64,000 nt of DNA. It comes from Haloplanus rubicundus (GTDB lineage: Archaea > Halobacteriota > Halobacteria > Halobacteriales > Haloferacaceae). The position numbers and the translations under genes were made by a program. The notes under the pieces were generated by a model. The model was not told the DNA's origin, did no database searches, and saw nothing but the letters and a program-made list of their open reading frames with translations. Shown here piece by piece: positions 1-7,951 of this stretch. Location of the stretch: positions 1,922,001-1,986,000 of the forward strand of contig NZ_CP031148.1 in NCBI RefSeq assembly GCF_003342675.1. Direction: 5' to 3'. Numbering within the stretch: position 1 is the stretch's first letter; each line of letters opens with the position of its first letter.

Positions 1-182
1 CCCACGTCGACGATGTCGGCACCCTCGCCGATCAGGTCCTCGTCGACGTACGCGGCGGCTTCGTCCGGGTCGTCGAAGACGCTCGGCGAGTACGGCGACT
101 CCTCGCTGACGTTCAACACCCCCATGATCCGTGGCGGGTAGTCGTCGCCGATGCCGAGGCCCGCGGCGTCCACGTTGCGCAT
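1..182 (-). CDS. folP: Dihydropteroate synthase-like protein, 5' part (gene continues beyond the window start)
   Basis: Only the N-terminal 60 or so codons are present. They read MRNVDAAGLGIGDDYPP followed by RIMGVLNVSEESPYSPSVF, which matches the pterin-binding strand of dihydropteroate synthases (I-M-G-I-L-N-V-T-x-D-S-F), and then an acidic stretch ending in GADIVDVG. The family condenses a pterin pyrophosphate with an aminobenzoate in folate or methanopterin-type cofactor synthesis. The usual D-S-F after LNV is replaced by E-S-P-Y, a pattern I associate with the haloarchaeal branch, so the exact substrate is uncertain. A start nine codons further upstream (ATG at 209) is possible; 182 is chosen because homologous N termini as I remember them begin M-R-x-V-D-A-A-G-L. 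Confidence 0.7.
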   Translation of the reverse strand, partial: MRNVDAAGLGIGDDYPPRIMGVLNVSEESPYSPSVFDDPDEAAAYVDEDLIGEGADIVDV

Positions 183-313
183 GAGCGTCCGTGGGGACGC
201 GACGACCATATGCGGACCGGTCGGGGTGACGGTGGGCCGGACGATGTCGACCGATTCGCCGCGCGGACGGCGAGACACGCTCTTTTTATCCGCCCGGCCG
301 CTACCGGGCGACA

Positions 314-910
314 ATGGCTAAGGTCAACATCGGGCTTCGTGGCTGGCGCTTCGAGGAGTCCGAGGTGTTCACCGAGGACGGCGAATTCAAGCCCCTCGAC
401 GAGGTGCCCGAGGAGCCTCGGGAACGGCTCGTTCGACTCACCTACCTCGTCGAACAGCCCTGCGACGCCTGTTATCTGATTCACGGCGAGGCGGACATCG
501 AGCGGTGCGCACAGGCGGCCATCGTCTACGGCGAACCCGGCGACGAACTCCTGTTGTGTGCCGACCACGAGGCCGACTTCCTCTACTGGTACCGCGAAGA
601 GGGGGGCAAGGCACACCGCGGCGAACCGACCTTCCGCGACCGCTTCCACGAGTGGTTCGCCGACGGCGGCCGCGCGCCGGCGGGCTACGAGGGGCTGGAT
701 CACGTCGATACCGACCCCGACGGGCTTCCCGACCCGCCGGACCCCGAGGAGATCCATCGGCGCTTGAACGAGGGGTTCGAGGGCCGGCGGATCGACCTGC
801 GTGAGGGGTGGGACGACGCGGACGACGCGGACGACGCGGACGAGAGCGAAGACGCCGAGGAACTCGACCTCGACGACGTCGACCTCGGCACCGACTACCC
901 GTCGCGATGA
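314..910 (+). CDS. Conserved haloarchaeal protein with a Cys/His cluster and acidic tail
   Basis: 198 residues, no family I can name. The first two thirds look folded: a basic N terminus (MAKVNIGLRGWRFEES), then CDAC near residue 55, a second Cys near 70 (ERCAQ) and CADHEAD near 90. Together these could bind one zinc ion. The last 45 residues are almost pure Asp/Glu with a DDA repeat and are probably disordered. Its TGA stop overlaps the ATG of the following trmJ gene (ATGA at 907-910), so the two are likely translationally coupled and may share a role in RNA modification or translation; that is inference from position only. Confidence 0.75.
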   Translation: MAKVNIGLRGWRFEESEVFTEDGEFKPLDEVPEEPRERLVRLTYLVEQPCDACYLIHGEADIERCAQAAIVYGEPGDELLLCADHEADFLYWYREEGGKAHRGEPTFRDRFHEWFADGGRAPAGYEGLDHVDTDPDGLPDPPDPEEIHRRLNEGFEGRRIDLREGWDDADDADDADESEDAEELDLDDVDLGTDYPSR

Positions 911-1680
911 GCCACGACCGCGACCCGCCGGTCGTCGTCGTCGTGGACGCCGAGACGCCGGGCAACGTGGGCACCATCGCCCGCGCGATGAAGAACTTCG
1001 GGCTGTCGGAGCTCAAGCTGGTGAACCCACCCGAACTCGGTCGCGACAGCGAGGCGTACGGCTTCGCCGGCCACGCCCGCGAGGACGTGCTCCCGAACGC
1101 CGAGGAGGTGACGTTCGACGAGGTGGTCGAGAACTACCACACCGTCGGCTGTACGGCCATCACCGGCGAGGACAGCCGTCGACACGTCCGCTTCCCGTTC
1201 AAGACGCCGCGGGAGCTGGCGGAGAGCCTGCGGACGGTCGATGCGCCGACGGCGCTCGTCTTCGGCCGGGAGGGCCGCGGCCTCGACAACGGGGAACTCG
1301 CCCGGCTGGACGAGGTGTGTTCGATCCCCGCGAGCGCCGACTACCCCGTCCTGAACCTGGGACAGGCGGCGACTATCCTCCTCTACGAACTCCGCGAGCT
1401 GACCGTCGAAGAGACGCAACTGCCCGACGTGGAGCGAGAACGCGCCGCGGAGGCGGACGTCGAGCGGTTCCACGACTTCGTGGCGGAGTTCCTCGACGCC
1501 AGCGGCTACAAAGAGATAAAGCGGGACAAGACCCGGCGACTGGTCCGCCGGCTGATCGGCCGCGCCCACCCGACCGACCGCGAGATTCACACCTTGCTCG
1601 GCGTGTTGCGTCGGGCGACGGGTCAGCTCGAACACCGATCCGAACTCCTCGCTGAGTACGACGAGCCGGATCGGTGGTGA
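907..1680 (+). CDS. trmJ: TrmJ-type tRNA ribose 2'-O-methyltransferase (SPOUT/SpoU family)
   Basis: 257 residues. The three SpoU motifs are clear: NVGTIARAMKNFG near residue 20, FGREGRGLDNGEL near 120, and LNLGQAATILLYEL near 150, which form the knotted SAM-binding fold. The C-terminal 90 residues are the helical extension typical of TrmJ. Archaeal TrmJ methylates the ribose of C32 in tRNAs; the window does not show which position this one modifies. The start ATG overlaps the stop of the upstream gene by ATGA. The stop codon forms the first three bases of a palindromic repeat (1678-1766). Confidence 0.9.
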   Translation: MSHDRDPPVVVVVDAETPGNVGTIARAMKNFGLSELKLVNPPELGRDSEAYGFAGHAREDVLPNAEEVTFDEVVENYHTVGCTAITGEDSRRHVRFPFKTPRELAESLRTVDAPTALVFGREGRGLDNGELARLDEVCSIPASADYPVLNLGQAATILLYELRELTVEETQLPDVERERAAEADVERFHDFVAEFLDASGYKEIKRDKTRRLVRRLIGRAHPTDREIHTLLGVLRRATGQLEHRSELLAEYDEPDRW

Positions 1681-1766
1681 CTCGTACGGTTTGCTGTGAA
1701 TCCGTATCGGTGGTTCGCCAAGACGGACGAGCGAACCACCGGTACACAGTCACAACAATCGTCTCA
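1678..1766. repeat. Stop-codon-anchored palindromic element, copy A
   Basis: Begins with the trmJ stop codon and ends in CGTCTCA. Inner arms CGGTGGTTCGC (1708-1718) and GCGAACCACCG (1731-1741) are perfectly complementary around a 12-nt loop. Outer arms TTGCTGTGA (1691-1699) and TCACAACAA (1750-1758) pair with one mismatch. Related copies lie at 25873-25908, 37632-37717 and 57305-57392, all against the stop codon of a gene. It could act as a transcript-end structure or be a small non-autonomous repeat. Confidence 0.8.
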
Positions 1767-1824
1767 CGCCCCGGACCCCGAACACCTTGCCGTTACTTCC
1801 CGACCCACTGCTCCGTCCACGGCG

Positions 1825-1983
1825 TCAAACGACGCCGAGGACGATGGCGAAAAAGAGCAGTGCGGCCGTCACGAGCACGATATGACCGGCGGCTCCCACG
1901 ACTGCCGCGAGGCCGGCGGCGACGCGCTCCGGAATCGTCAACGGTTCGCCGAACAGTTCCCCTTCGAGGGAACGGACGCTCAT
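1825..1983 (-). CDS. Small membrane protein (52 aa)
   Basis: Reads MSVRSLEGELFGEPLTIPER and continues into about 30 hydrophobic residues with a single polar dip (GAAGHIVLVTAALLFFAIVLGVV), which would make one long or two short membrane helices. The N-terminal 20 residues are amphipathic and acidic. Codon use is GC-rich at third positions, as in the neighbours, which argues for a real gene despite the length. I do not recognise a family. It lies alone between copy A of the palindromic element and the convergent-side MaoC gene; no operon partner is evident. Confidence 0.6.
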   Translation of the reverse strand: MSVRSLEGELFGEPLTIPERVAAGLAAVVGAAGHIVLVTAALLFFAIVLGVV

Positions 1984-2089
1984 TGTGACTCACCTCGGTT
2001 GAGAGTGGGGCCGACAGTAACGTATGCGACGCGCCGATTCCGAGCATCGGGGAATCGGCGAAGCCCGTTCCCGGAGCGTGGGAATCGGC

Positions 2090-2527
2090 CTACTCGGTCG
2101 CGACCAACACGAGCGCCTCGATGGCGAGAACGGTCTTCGCGCCGTCGTTGGCGGTCGTCTCGACCCCCCAGCGGACGACGCCGTAGTCCTCCGTCTCCTC
2201 CGCGACGCCCTCGATGGTCGAGTGGACGGTGAGTTCGTCGCCGGGGACGACCGGCTTCGGCCAGCGGAGTCGATCCAGTCCCTTCGCGCCGAGCGTCGCT
2301 GTCTCGCCGAGGAAGCCGTCGACGAACAGCCGCATCGACATCGAGGCGGTGTGCCAGCCGCTGGCGATGAGGTCGCCGTAGATGGAGTCGGCCGCGCGGT
2401 CGGGGTCCGTGTGGAACCACTGTGGGTCGTAGCGCTCGGCGAACTCCAGTATCTCCGCCTCGGTCACCTCGTAGGTGCCGTACGATTCGCCGTCCCAGCG
2501 CCGGATGTCGTCGAGAAAGACGGTCAT
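2090..2527 (-). CDS. MaoC-family (R)-specific enoyl-CoA hydratase
   Basis: 145 residues with the hot-dog fold hydratase signature: DPQWFHTDPD near residue 35 (catalytic Asp and His of R-hydratases) followed by GDLIASGWHT near 55. The family hydrates trans-2-enoyl-CoA to (R)-3-hydroxyacyl-CoA in fatty-acid or polyhydroxyalkanoate metabolism. The start MTVFLDDIRRWDG at 2527 is preferred over an ATG 11 codons upstream because the extra residues are charged and not part of the fold. Monocistronic as far as can be seen. The specific acyl-CoA substrate cannot be told. Confidence 0.85.
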   Translation of the reverse strand: MTVFLDDIRRWDGESYGTYEVTEAEILEFAERYDPQWFHTDPDRAADSIYGDLIASGWHTASMSMRLFVDGFLGETATLGAKGLDRLRWPKPVVPGDELTVHSTIEGVAEETEDYGVVRWGVETTANDGAKTVLAIEALVLVATE

Positions 2528-2739
2528 CGGTCGACGGTCACGTTCGGGAGTGAAGTGCATTGCTGTCGAGAGTAAACCGTCGAGCGCGATACGAAACCGG
2601 CCCCCCGTGGAAGTTGAGACTACACGGGTTTAGCGGGGATTCGGCTGCATCGAGGAGCCGAAACTGCTTCAAATCGCCGTTCAAACAGACTACTTGTTCT
2701 ACTACCAATCGTAAAGGGGAATTACGACGGCTTTCGGGA

Positions 2740-3012
2740 GCCTTGCTTCTCAAACTGCCCGCTAGCCCAGACAGACTGCCTCACTACCCGATTCCTGTTT
2801 CCTTCTTCAACAGCGTCGGCAGTCACGATTGGCGAATGCTCGTACCCACCGGTCAACTCCACCCGCACAAGCAGGTCCACCACCCGCCAGATCGAGTATA
2901 GCGAGCAGACGAACCGGAATCCGAAATCCTTCGACGTCGTCGACGCCACGAACCGCTTTATCGATCTGTAGCCGCTCTCGATCTCCCACCTGTAGCCATA
3001 CTCAATGAGGTG
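2740..3012 (-). pseudogene. Decayed C-terminal fragment of a haloarchaeal DDE (IS4/ISH3-like) transposase
   Basis: One reverse frame reads IEYGYRWEIESGYRSIKRF, then TTSKDFGFRF, then VCSLYSIWRVVDLLVRVEL and YEHSPIVTADAV. Y-x2-W-E-I-E carries the last acidic residue of the DDE triad, and the rest matches the C terminus of haloarchaeal IS4-type transposases as I know them. About five residues are missing between FRF and CSLYSIWR (the expected aromatic F-Y-F-A-F-A stretch), and no N-terminal two thirds or start codon can be found. The rest of 2528-3146 holds no gene I can support; base composition there is lower in GC than the flanks, fitting a relic insertion. Confidence 0.75.
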
Positions 3013-3146
3013 TCCACTCCCGCAATTCGCCCCTTTCCGACGGGGAGCGCGTCCAGCACGATTGGAACTTTCGAGGATGCGTTCTGGGTGTTCCTACTGC
3101 CAAACCCAGAGGTGGCAATCGTCGGTAGACTCCCGGAGGCGTCGGT

Positions 3147-3761
3147 TCAGGACTGAGGGGCCGTCACGCTGAGTCGAAGCGATTCTCGAGTCGGAGGAAC
3201 GTCGAAGATGAGTATCCTACGAACGGTCGCGTTCGGGCCCAAATCTCGAACGAGGAGCGCGTCTTCGTCGGCGTTCATCGCCTGCCCGTCCGTTGGATAT
3301 CTTTCCCCATCACCCGCGACCACGGTGAACGCATCGCCGGTGACGCGAGTGATGTTGTCGCCGAGGTTCGTCACCGTGACTCCCACGACGACGAACTGTG
3401 CGTCGGCGTCGATACCGAACTCACCCCCGACGCGATCTGCTCGATCAATACTGGTGATCGTGTAGCGGACCCGGTTCGATCCCGTTCCGACGACGAATGA
3501 TTCGTTGAGTATCCCCTCTGTGAGGGGGCGAACAGCCGTATCCGTTCCGCTGGATATCTCCGCCGATGTCCGAGTGATCGGTGTCGAGTCGACCGCTGTC
3601 GACGACGGTGCCGGCTCCGACGGCGATTCAGGTACGTCGGACCCGACGTCGTCCGCAGTGTTCGACGTGCCACCCGGGCACCCCGCCAGTACGACGACGA
3701 TTGCGACTAGGATCACGCGCCAGTGTCCACTGGGATCGATATGGGTTCTGTCGGTCCTCAT
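3147..3761 (-). CDS. DUF4352-type lipoprotein, last gene of the iron-type ABC operon
   Basis: 204 residues. A basic N terminus, a hydrophobic helix (VILVAIVVVLAGC) and a lipobox Cys near residue 28 mark a secreted lipoprotein. A Ser/Thr/Pro-rich linker to about residue 75 is followed by an immunoglobulin-like domain (FVVVGVTVTNLGDN, then DAFTVVAGDGERYP) typical of DUF4352 or telomeric-repeat-binding-factor-2-like surface domains. Its ATG overlaps the TGA of the ABC ATPase gene (ATGA at 3758-3761), so it is likely translated with the transporter. A role as accessory surface protein or ligand-binding partner of that transporter is inference. Confidence 0.8.
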   Translation of the reverse strand: MRTDRTHIDPSGHWRVILVAIVVVLAGCPGGTSNTADDVGSDVPESPSEPAPSSTAVDSTPITRTSAEISSGTDTAVRPLTEGILNESFVVGTGSNRVRYTITSIDRADRVGGEFGIDADAQFVVVGVTVTNLGDNITRVTGDAFTVVAGDGERYPTDGQAMNADEDALLVRDLGPNATVRRILIFDVPPTRESLRLSVTAPQS

Positions 3762-4600
3762 AGTGATCGGTCGTGCGATGGCGGCGAGAGCGGGCGGACG
3801 GGTCGTATCCGCACACCCTGCGAATCCGTTTCGACCGTCGCCTCGATGCCAAACACGTCCGCCAGCAGGTCGGCCGTGACGATCTCCGCTGGCGGTCCGC
3901 GGGCGGCGACCTCCCCGTCGGAGAGAACCACCATCTCGTCGGCGTACCGGGCCGCCTGTTCGATGTCGTGAAGCACGACGACGACCGTCGTGCCCACATC
4001 ATCTCGTAGCTCACGGACGACGTCCATGACGGCCAACTGGTGTCGCAGGTCGAGGAACGTCGTCGGCTCGTCGAGGAGGAGGACATCAGTGTCCTGTGCG
4101 AGGACCATCGCTAGCCACGCGAGTCGGCGCTGTCCCCCACTCAGATCGGCCAGTGGACGGTCGCGAAGCCGCTCGATCCCCGTCAACGAGAGCGCTCGTT
4201 CGATGGCGGCGACGTCCGCTTCGGACGGCCGTTCGAGGAACCCCCGGTACGGATAGCGACCGTGAGTGACCAGTTCCTCGACACGTATCCTCTCCATTCC
4301 ATCGGTCTCTTGGTGGAGAATCCCCAGCCGACGTGCGAGTTCGGTGTCGTCGTACGTCGCGACTGCCCGTCCGTCGAGAACCGTCCGTCCCGTTGTCGGT
4401 TCCAGTTGGCCCGAGAGTCCCTTGAGCAGCGTACTCTTGCCGCTCCCGTTCGGGCCGACCAGCGCCGTGATCCGAGCGGGGTCGACGCTGAGTGAGACGC
4501 CGTCGACGGCCGGCGACTCGCCGTTCGGATATTCGAGGGTCAGCGACGCCGTCGAGAGGGAGCTGTCGGTCGTGTCGGCTCCATATTTCGGATCGTCCAC
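3758..4600 (-). CDS. ABC transporter ATP-binding protein, iron/siderophore (FecE/BtuD) type
   Basis: 280 residues with Walker A GPNGSGKST near residue 43, Q-loop LHQET, signature LSGGQRRLAWLAM near 150, Walker B VLLLDEPTTFLDLRHQ and the switch His in VVLHDIEQA. FecE-type ATPases power uptake of iron chelates, haem or cobalamin. The start is a GTG at 4600 preceded by GGAGGG eight bases upstream; the preceding permease stop lies just inside this spacing, so the genes are tightly coupled. Together with the genes at 4603-5697 and 5715-6869 it makes a complete importer. Confidence 0.92.
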   Translation of the reverse strand: MDDPKYGADTTDSSLSTASLTLEYPNGESPAVDGVSLSVDPARITALVGPNGSGKSTLLKGLSGQLEPTTGRTVLDGRAVATYDDTELARRLGILHQETDGMERIRVEELVTHGRYPYRGFLERPSEADVAAIERALSLTGIERLRDRPLADLSGGQRRLAWLAMVLAQDTDVLLLDEPTTFLDLRHQLAVMDVVRELRDDVGTTVVVVLHDIEQAARYADEMVVLSDGEVAARGPPAEIVTADLLADVFGIEATVETDSQGVRIRPVRPLSPPSHDRSL

Positions 4601-4602
4601 GG

Positions 4603-5697
4603 TCAGAACCCTCCGAAGTCGCGGTGTTTCCGCATCAGATACAGGAAGTACGGACCGCCGACCAGTCCGGTCACGATACCGACCGGAATCTGTGCCGGGT
4701 TGAGTGCCAGTCGTGCCCCGGCGTCGGCAGCGGTCAGCAACGCCGGGCCGGCGAACACACAACCGACCAGTAGCCGCTTGTGATCCGTGCCGACGAGTCG
4801 CCGAACGATGTGAGGGACGACGAGTCCGACGAACCCGACGATGCCGGCGGCGGCGACGCTGGCCGCCGCCGCGAGTACCGCGACCCCGGAGAGTCCGAAC
4901 CGGGCGTGTTCGACGGACATGCCGAGCGACGATGCCGTTCGCTCCCCGAGTGTGAGGACGTTCAACTGCCGCGCGCCGAGTAGCGCCGCGCCGACGGCGA
5001 CGGCCGTCCACGGCAGTATCATCCGGACCTGTGCCCAGTCCGCCCCGACCAACGACCCAGTCGTCCAGGCCACCACGCTCTGGATGACGCCGACGTCCTC
5101 CAAGAGGAGAAAGAGGCCGGTCTGGACCGATCCGAACACGCTGCTGACGATGACGCCCGCCAGGACCAGTCGGACGGGACTGGTCCCTCCCTGCCACGCG
5201 ATACCGTAGACCAGCAGGAAGGCGACGCCGCCGCCGACGGCGGCAAACAGCGGGAGATACGGAAGCAGGCCGGTGAACACCACGACGGTCAGGAGGACGG
5301 CGAGGCCGGCCCCCGAGGAGACTCCGAGGACGAACGGACTGGCGAGTTCGTTGCGCGTCACGGCTTGGAGTATCGCGCCGGAGACGGCGAGGTTCATCCC
5401 GACGAGCATGCCCACCAGCACCCGGGGGAGTCTGATCGTCCACGTGACGAGCGTCCCCGTCTCGTACGCCGGGACGGGACCGCCGAACAGGAACGCGTGC
5501 CAAGCCCCGCCGCTCAGGAGGACCGTGGGGTCCAACAGCGTTCGCCAGGCCGCGACCGGTGAGAGCGGGTACGCGCCGAAGCTCAATTGCAACGTCGCCG
5601 CGACGAGGACGAGGAGGCTACTGCCGGCGACGACGATGCCCAACTCCCGCGTGATCCAATCGAACCGGTCGACTGGTAGGTGATCCTCGCTGGTCAT
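4603..5697 (-). CDS. FecCD-family ABC transporter permease
   Basis: 364 residues with about ten membrane helices. Family hallmarks: LRLPRVL-like motif seen as TIRLPRVLVGMLVGMNLAVSGAILQ near residue 95, SPFVLGVSSGAGLAV near 125, and VGFVGLVVPHIVRRLVGTDHKRLL near 300, the cytoplasmic loop that contacts the ATPase. One gene probably forms a homodimeric channel, since no second permease is present. It starts 17 nt after the binding-protein stop and ends next to the ATPase start. Confidence 0.92.
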   Translation of the reverse strand: MTSEDHLPVDRFDWITRELGIVVAGSSLLVLVAATLQLSFGAYPLSPVAAWRTLLDPTVLLSGGAWHAFLFGGPVPAYETGTLVTWTIRLPRVLVGMLVGMNLAVSGAILQAVTRNELASPFVLGVSSGAGLAVLLTVVVFTGLLPYLPLFAAVGGGVAFLLVYGIAWQGGTSPVRLVLAGVIVSSVFGSVQTGLFLLLEDVGVIQSVVAWTTGSLVGADWAQVRMILPWTAVAVGAALLGARQLNVLTLGERTASSLGMSVEHARFGLSGVAVLAAAASVAAAGIVGFVGLVVPHIVRRLVGTDHKRLLVGCVFAGPALLTAADAGARLALNPAQIPVGIVTGLVGGPYFLYLMRKHRDFGGF

Positions 5698-5714
5698 CGG
5701 TCAGGCTCGATGCG

Positions 5715-6869
5715 TCACCCGCGATCACCGGACACGATACGTGCAACCTGCTGTCTGTCGAACAGCGTCTCCTCGGTGAACTCCTCCGGATACGCCACCT
5801 TGGCGGCCTGTTCGATCTGGAACAGGGAGATCAACGGTCCCTGATAGTTGATGCCGCCGGCGTGAACCCGGCCGTTCTCGACGGCCGAAATGTCGCGGGT
5901 GACGGAGTTCTCACGCAGGAATCCGAGCGTGTACTCCCGAAACGACTCCTCCTCGAGGACGAAGTCGTCGGCGAACTGTGTTTCCATGACGATGACGTCC
6001 GGGTCGAGTTCCGCGAGTGCCTCGTAGCCGATCCGAACGCCCCACTTCGGGATGTCACTTCCCGCGAGCGCGTCCCGAATCTCGACGACGTTCCACTGGA
6101 GGTCGGAGACGGAGTCGTCGATGTACTGGGGAAAGAAGGACTGCGGTGGGACGCCTTGCGGACGCAACAGCAAGAGCTCCGGTCGCTCGTCGGGGAGACG
6201 GGACCGGATGGTCTCGGTCAGGTCCCGATGGACAGCGTTGAGCCGTTCGTACCGTTCTCGACGGTCGAAGAGCGTCGCCACCTTCTCGAAGGCCTCCCAC
6301 AGGGTGTAGTATCGGTAGTCGTGCCACGCGTCCCCTTTCTCGCGGATGTAGTTCCCGAAGAAGGGACCGACGTTGTTCGCTATCTCCGCAACGTCGCCCT
6401 CGGTCCAGCCGAAGGTGTTGACGATCCACACCGGATCCATGATGTGGATATCGGCATCGACGGCGTAGAACGACTCCTTCGGCAGCCGAGTCCCTCGGGA
6501 CAGGGCCGGATAGGCTCGCTTGTCCAGCGAAATCCCCGGCAACTGCTCGTAATAGCCCGTGTAGAATCGGCGCGGCGAACCGATCCCGGCGAGCCGATCC
6601 GTCAGTCCCAGCGCCATCCCCATGTCACAGTAGATACCCGCGTTGGCGACCCACGTCTCCGGCGGGGAATCCAACGTGAGACAGCCGACCGGCTCCATGC
6701 AGACTTCGGTGGCTGTCGGTGTCGGTGTCGACGTCGACGTCGACATCGCTGTCCCCGTCGCCGTCGATCGACCGGTTCCCGTTCGTCCGGACCGCCCACA
6801 GCCGGCGCCCAGCGCGAATGCACCGGCCATCGTCCCGAGGAATGCACGCCGTGATCGTGGTCCCATCAT
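5715..6869 (-). CDS. Iron-chelate ABC transporter substrate-binding lipoprotein (Tat-exported)
   Basis: 384 residues. The N terminus MMGPRSRRAFLGTMAGAF with a Cys in GAGC near residue 25 is a twin-arginine signal with lipobox, the normal haloarchaeal route for binding proteins. A Ser/Thr-Pro linker follows, then a periplasmic-binding-protein type III fold: LAGIGSPRRFY near 100, DADIHIMDPVWIV, a long helix and ELDPDVIVMETQF near 300. The start at 6869 is chosen because the reading frame upstream lacks any signal-like sequence. It leads the operon 6869-3147. The ligand is unknown; siderophore, haem or cobalamin are all possible. Confidence 0.88.
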   Translation of the reverse strand: MMGPRSRRAFLGTMAGAFALGAGCGRSGRTGTGRSTATGTAMSTSTSTPTPTATEVCMEPVGCLTLDSPPETWVANAGIYCDMGMALGLTDRLAGIGSPRRFYTGYYEQLPGISLDKRAYPALSRGTRLPKESFYAVDADIHIMDPVWIVNTFGWTEGDVAEIANNVGPFFGNYIREKGDAWHDYRYYTLWEAFEKVATLFDRRERYERLNAVHRDLTETIRSRLPDERPELLLLRPQGVPPQSFFPQYIDDSVSDLQWNVVEIRDALAGSDIPKWGVRIGYEALAELDPDVIVMETQFADDFVLEEESFREYTLGFLRENSVTRDISAVENGRVHAGGINYQGPLISLFQIEQAAKVAYPEEFTEETLFDRQQVARIVSGDRG

Positions 6870-6929
6870 GAGTGTTCCGTGGTATCGTTTCTCACGACGA
6901 TATGTTGAGTATGACATAACGACTTCGAG

Positions 6930-6946
6930 GGCAAAACTGTTTTCCC
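6930..6946. promoter_or_regulatory. Palindromic candidate operator upstream of the iron-type ABC operon
   Basis: GGCAAAACTGTTTTCCC is a 17-bp dyad (AAAAC-T-GTTTT core) with one asymmetric pair, 61-77 bp before the binding-protein start. An A/T-richer stretch containing TATGTCATAC lies between it and the gene. Position and symmetry suit a DtxR/Fur-like metalloregulator, but no binding data can be read from sequence. Confidence 0.4.
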
Positions 6947-7134
6947 TCTCGTACCGTCGTGTTCGCGGCCGAGACCATCGGGACGTAGCGATCGTTGGGA
7001 ACTCCGCTGTCGGGGTCGGATCGAGGGCCACATGTCCGATCCCGTTCCGGTATCCGCTACGTTTCGGTGGTGTACCACCGAACGGATCACACCGCATCTA
7101 GGTCCTCGGGCCGATCGACATCGCGTCGAACCCC

Positions 7135-7365
7135 TTGATTGCCGGTCTCGACGACGGCTCCGGCATCCCCGAGACCGATCGCGACACCGTCTTCGACAGC
7201 GGCTACCCCACCGCGGCCGAAGGCACGGGCGTCGGCCTCACCACCGTCCAGCACATCGTCGACGCCCGCGGCTGGTCGGTCACAGTGACCGAGAGCGAGG
7301 CGGGCGGCACCCGCTTCGAAATCACGGGCGTCGAATGCCCGTCGCGCACGCCGGCGCAAAACTGA
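7135..7365 (+). pseudogene. C-terminal remnant of a HATPase-type sensor histidine kinase
   Basis: 77 codons reading DDGSGIPETDRDTVFDSGY, then EGTGVGLTTVQHIVDARGW and TESEAGGTRFEITG. These are the N-G1, F and G2 boxes at the end of a histidine-kinase ATPase domain; no HisKA region or sensor precedes them. The segment closely parallels the C terminus of the kinase at 58094-59164 (ADDGPGIPESERDDVFEAGY and ARFEITGLSP), but the join LDDGSGIP fuses two motifs that are separate there, indicating an internal deletion. Its TGA abuts the stop of the SHOCT gene (TGATCA at 7363-7368). Confidence 0.75.
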
Positions 7366-7740
7366 TCAGCGCTCGTCCCGTTCGAGCGTCTTCCGTCGGC
7401 GTTCGTACTCCTCGTCGTCGATGTCGCCGCGGGCGTACGCGAGTCGGAGTTCGTCCATCGCCTCGTCAATCCCCTCGTCCGACTCCGTCAGTGCGCGGTA
7501 GATGAGATAGCCCACACCCACGACGACGAGGAGAGTGAGGACACGACCCAAGAGACCGACGAGCAGCCACCAGCCGGACACCCCCCCGTCGCTCCACATG
7601 TGGCCGCCCCACATCCCGCCGCCCATCATTCCGCCACCCATCATCCCGCCGCCCAGCCCCATCGTCAACAGCGGCAGCAGAATCACCGCCGCGACGAGCA
7701 ACAGGACGAGCGTCCGCGTATCGAGGCCGTCCGACGCCAC
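7366..7740 (-). CDS. SHOCT-domain membrane protein with a Met/Gly-rich segment
   Basis: 124 residues from the GTG at 7740. Two hydrophobic helices (TLVLLLVAAVILLPLLTMGL and LLVGLLGRVLTLLVVVGVGYLIY) flank a Met/Gly/His-rich loop GGGMMGGGMMGGGMWGGHMW. The C terminus AMDELRLAYARGDIDDEEYERRRKTL is a SHOCT (short C-terminal) domain, which usually mediates oligomerisation. The Met/His loop could bind copper or another soft metal, but this is conjecture. GTG is preferred because GGGGGGAG lies just upstream; an ATG 30 codons earlier gives a charged, unlikely N terminus. Confidence 0.8.
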   Translation of the reverse strand: MASDGLDTRTLVLLLVAAVILLPLLTMGLGGGMMGGGMMGGGMWGGHMWSDGGVSGWWLLVGLLGRVLTLLVVVGVGYLIYRALTESDEGIDEAMDELRLAYARGDIDDEEYERRRKTLERDER

Positions 7741-7951
7741 GGTCAGTCTCCCCCCGCGACGCTCGTGTTCGTCCCTTGCGGGACGGATCGACCGGCGATT
7801 ATCGCTGGTACTGTCTGGTACATACTGCAAATTACCATTCAGAGCTACTTAATGGTGGATGCGTGAGCGGCGTCAGTCGTTCGAAAAACCGCCGTTTCCG
7901 CATTAGAATTGTGCATTTTCGTCCCACGTCTGGTCCGGCGAACCGAGCGCG

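Noticed and set aside
2560-2901. 113-residue plus-strand reading frame
   Set aside because: It lies antisense to the transposase remnant, has no recognisable motif and non-haloarchaeal amino-acid composition.
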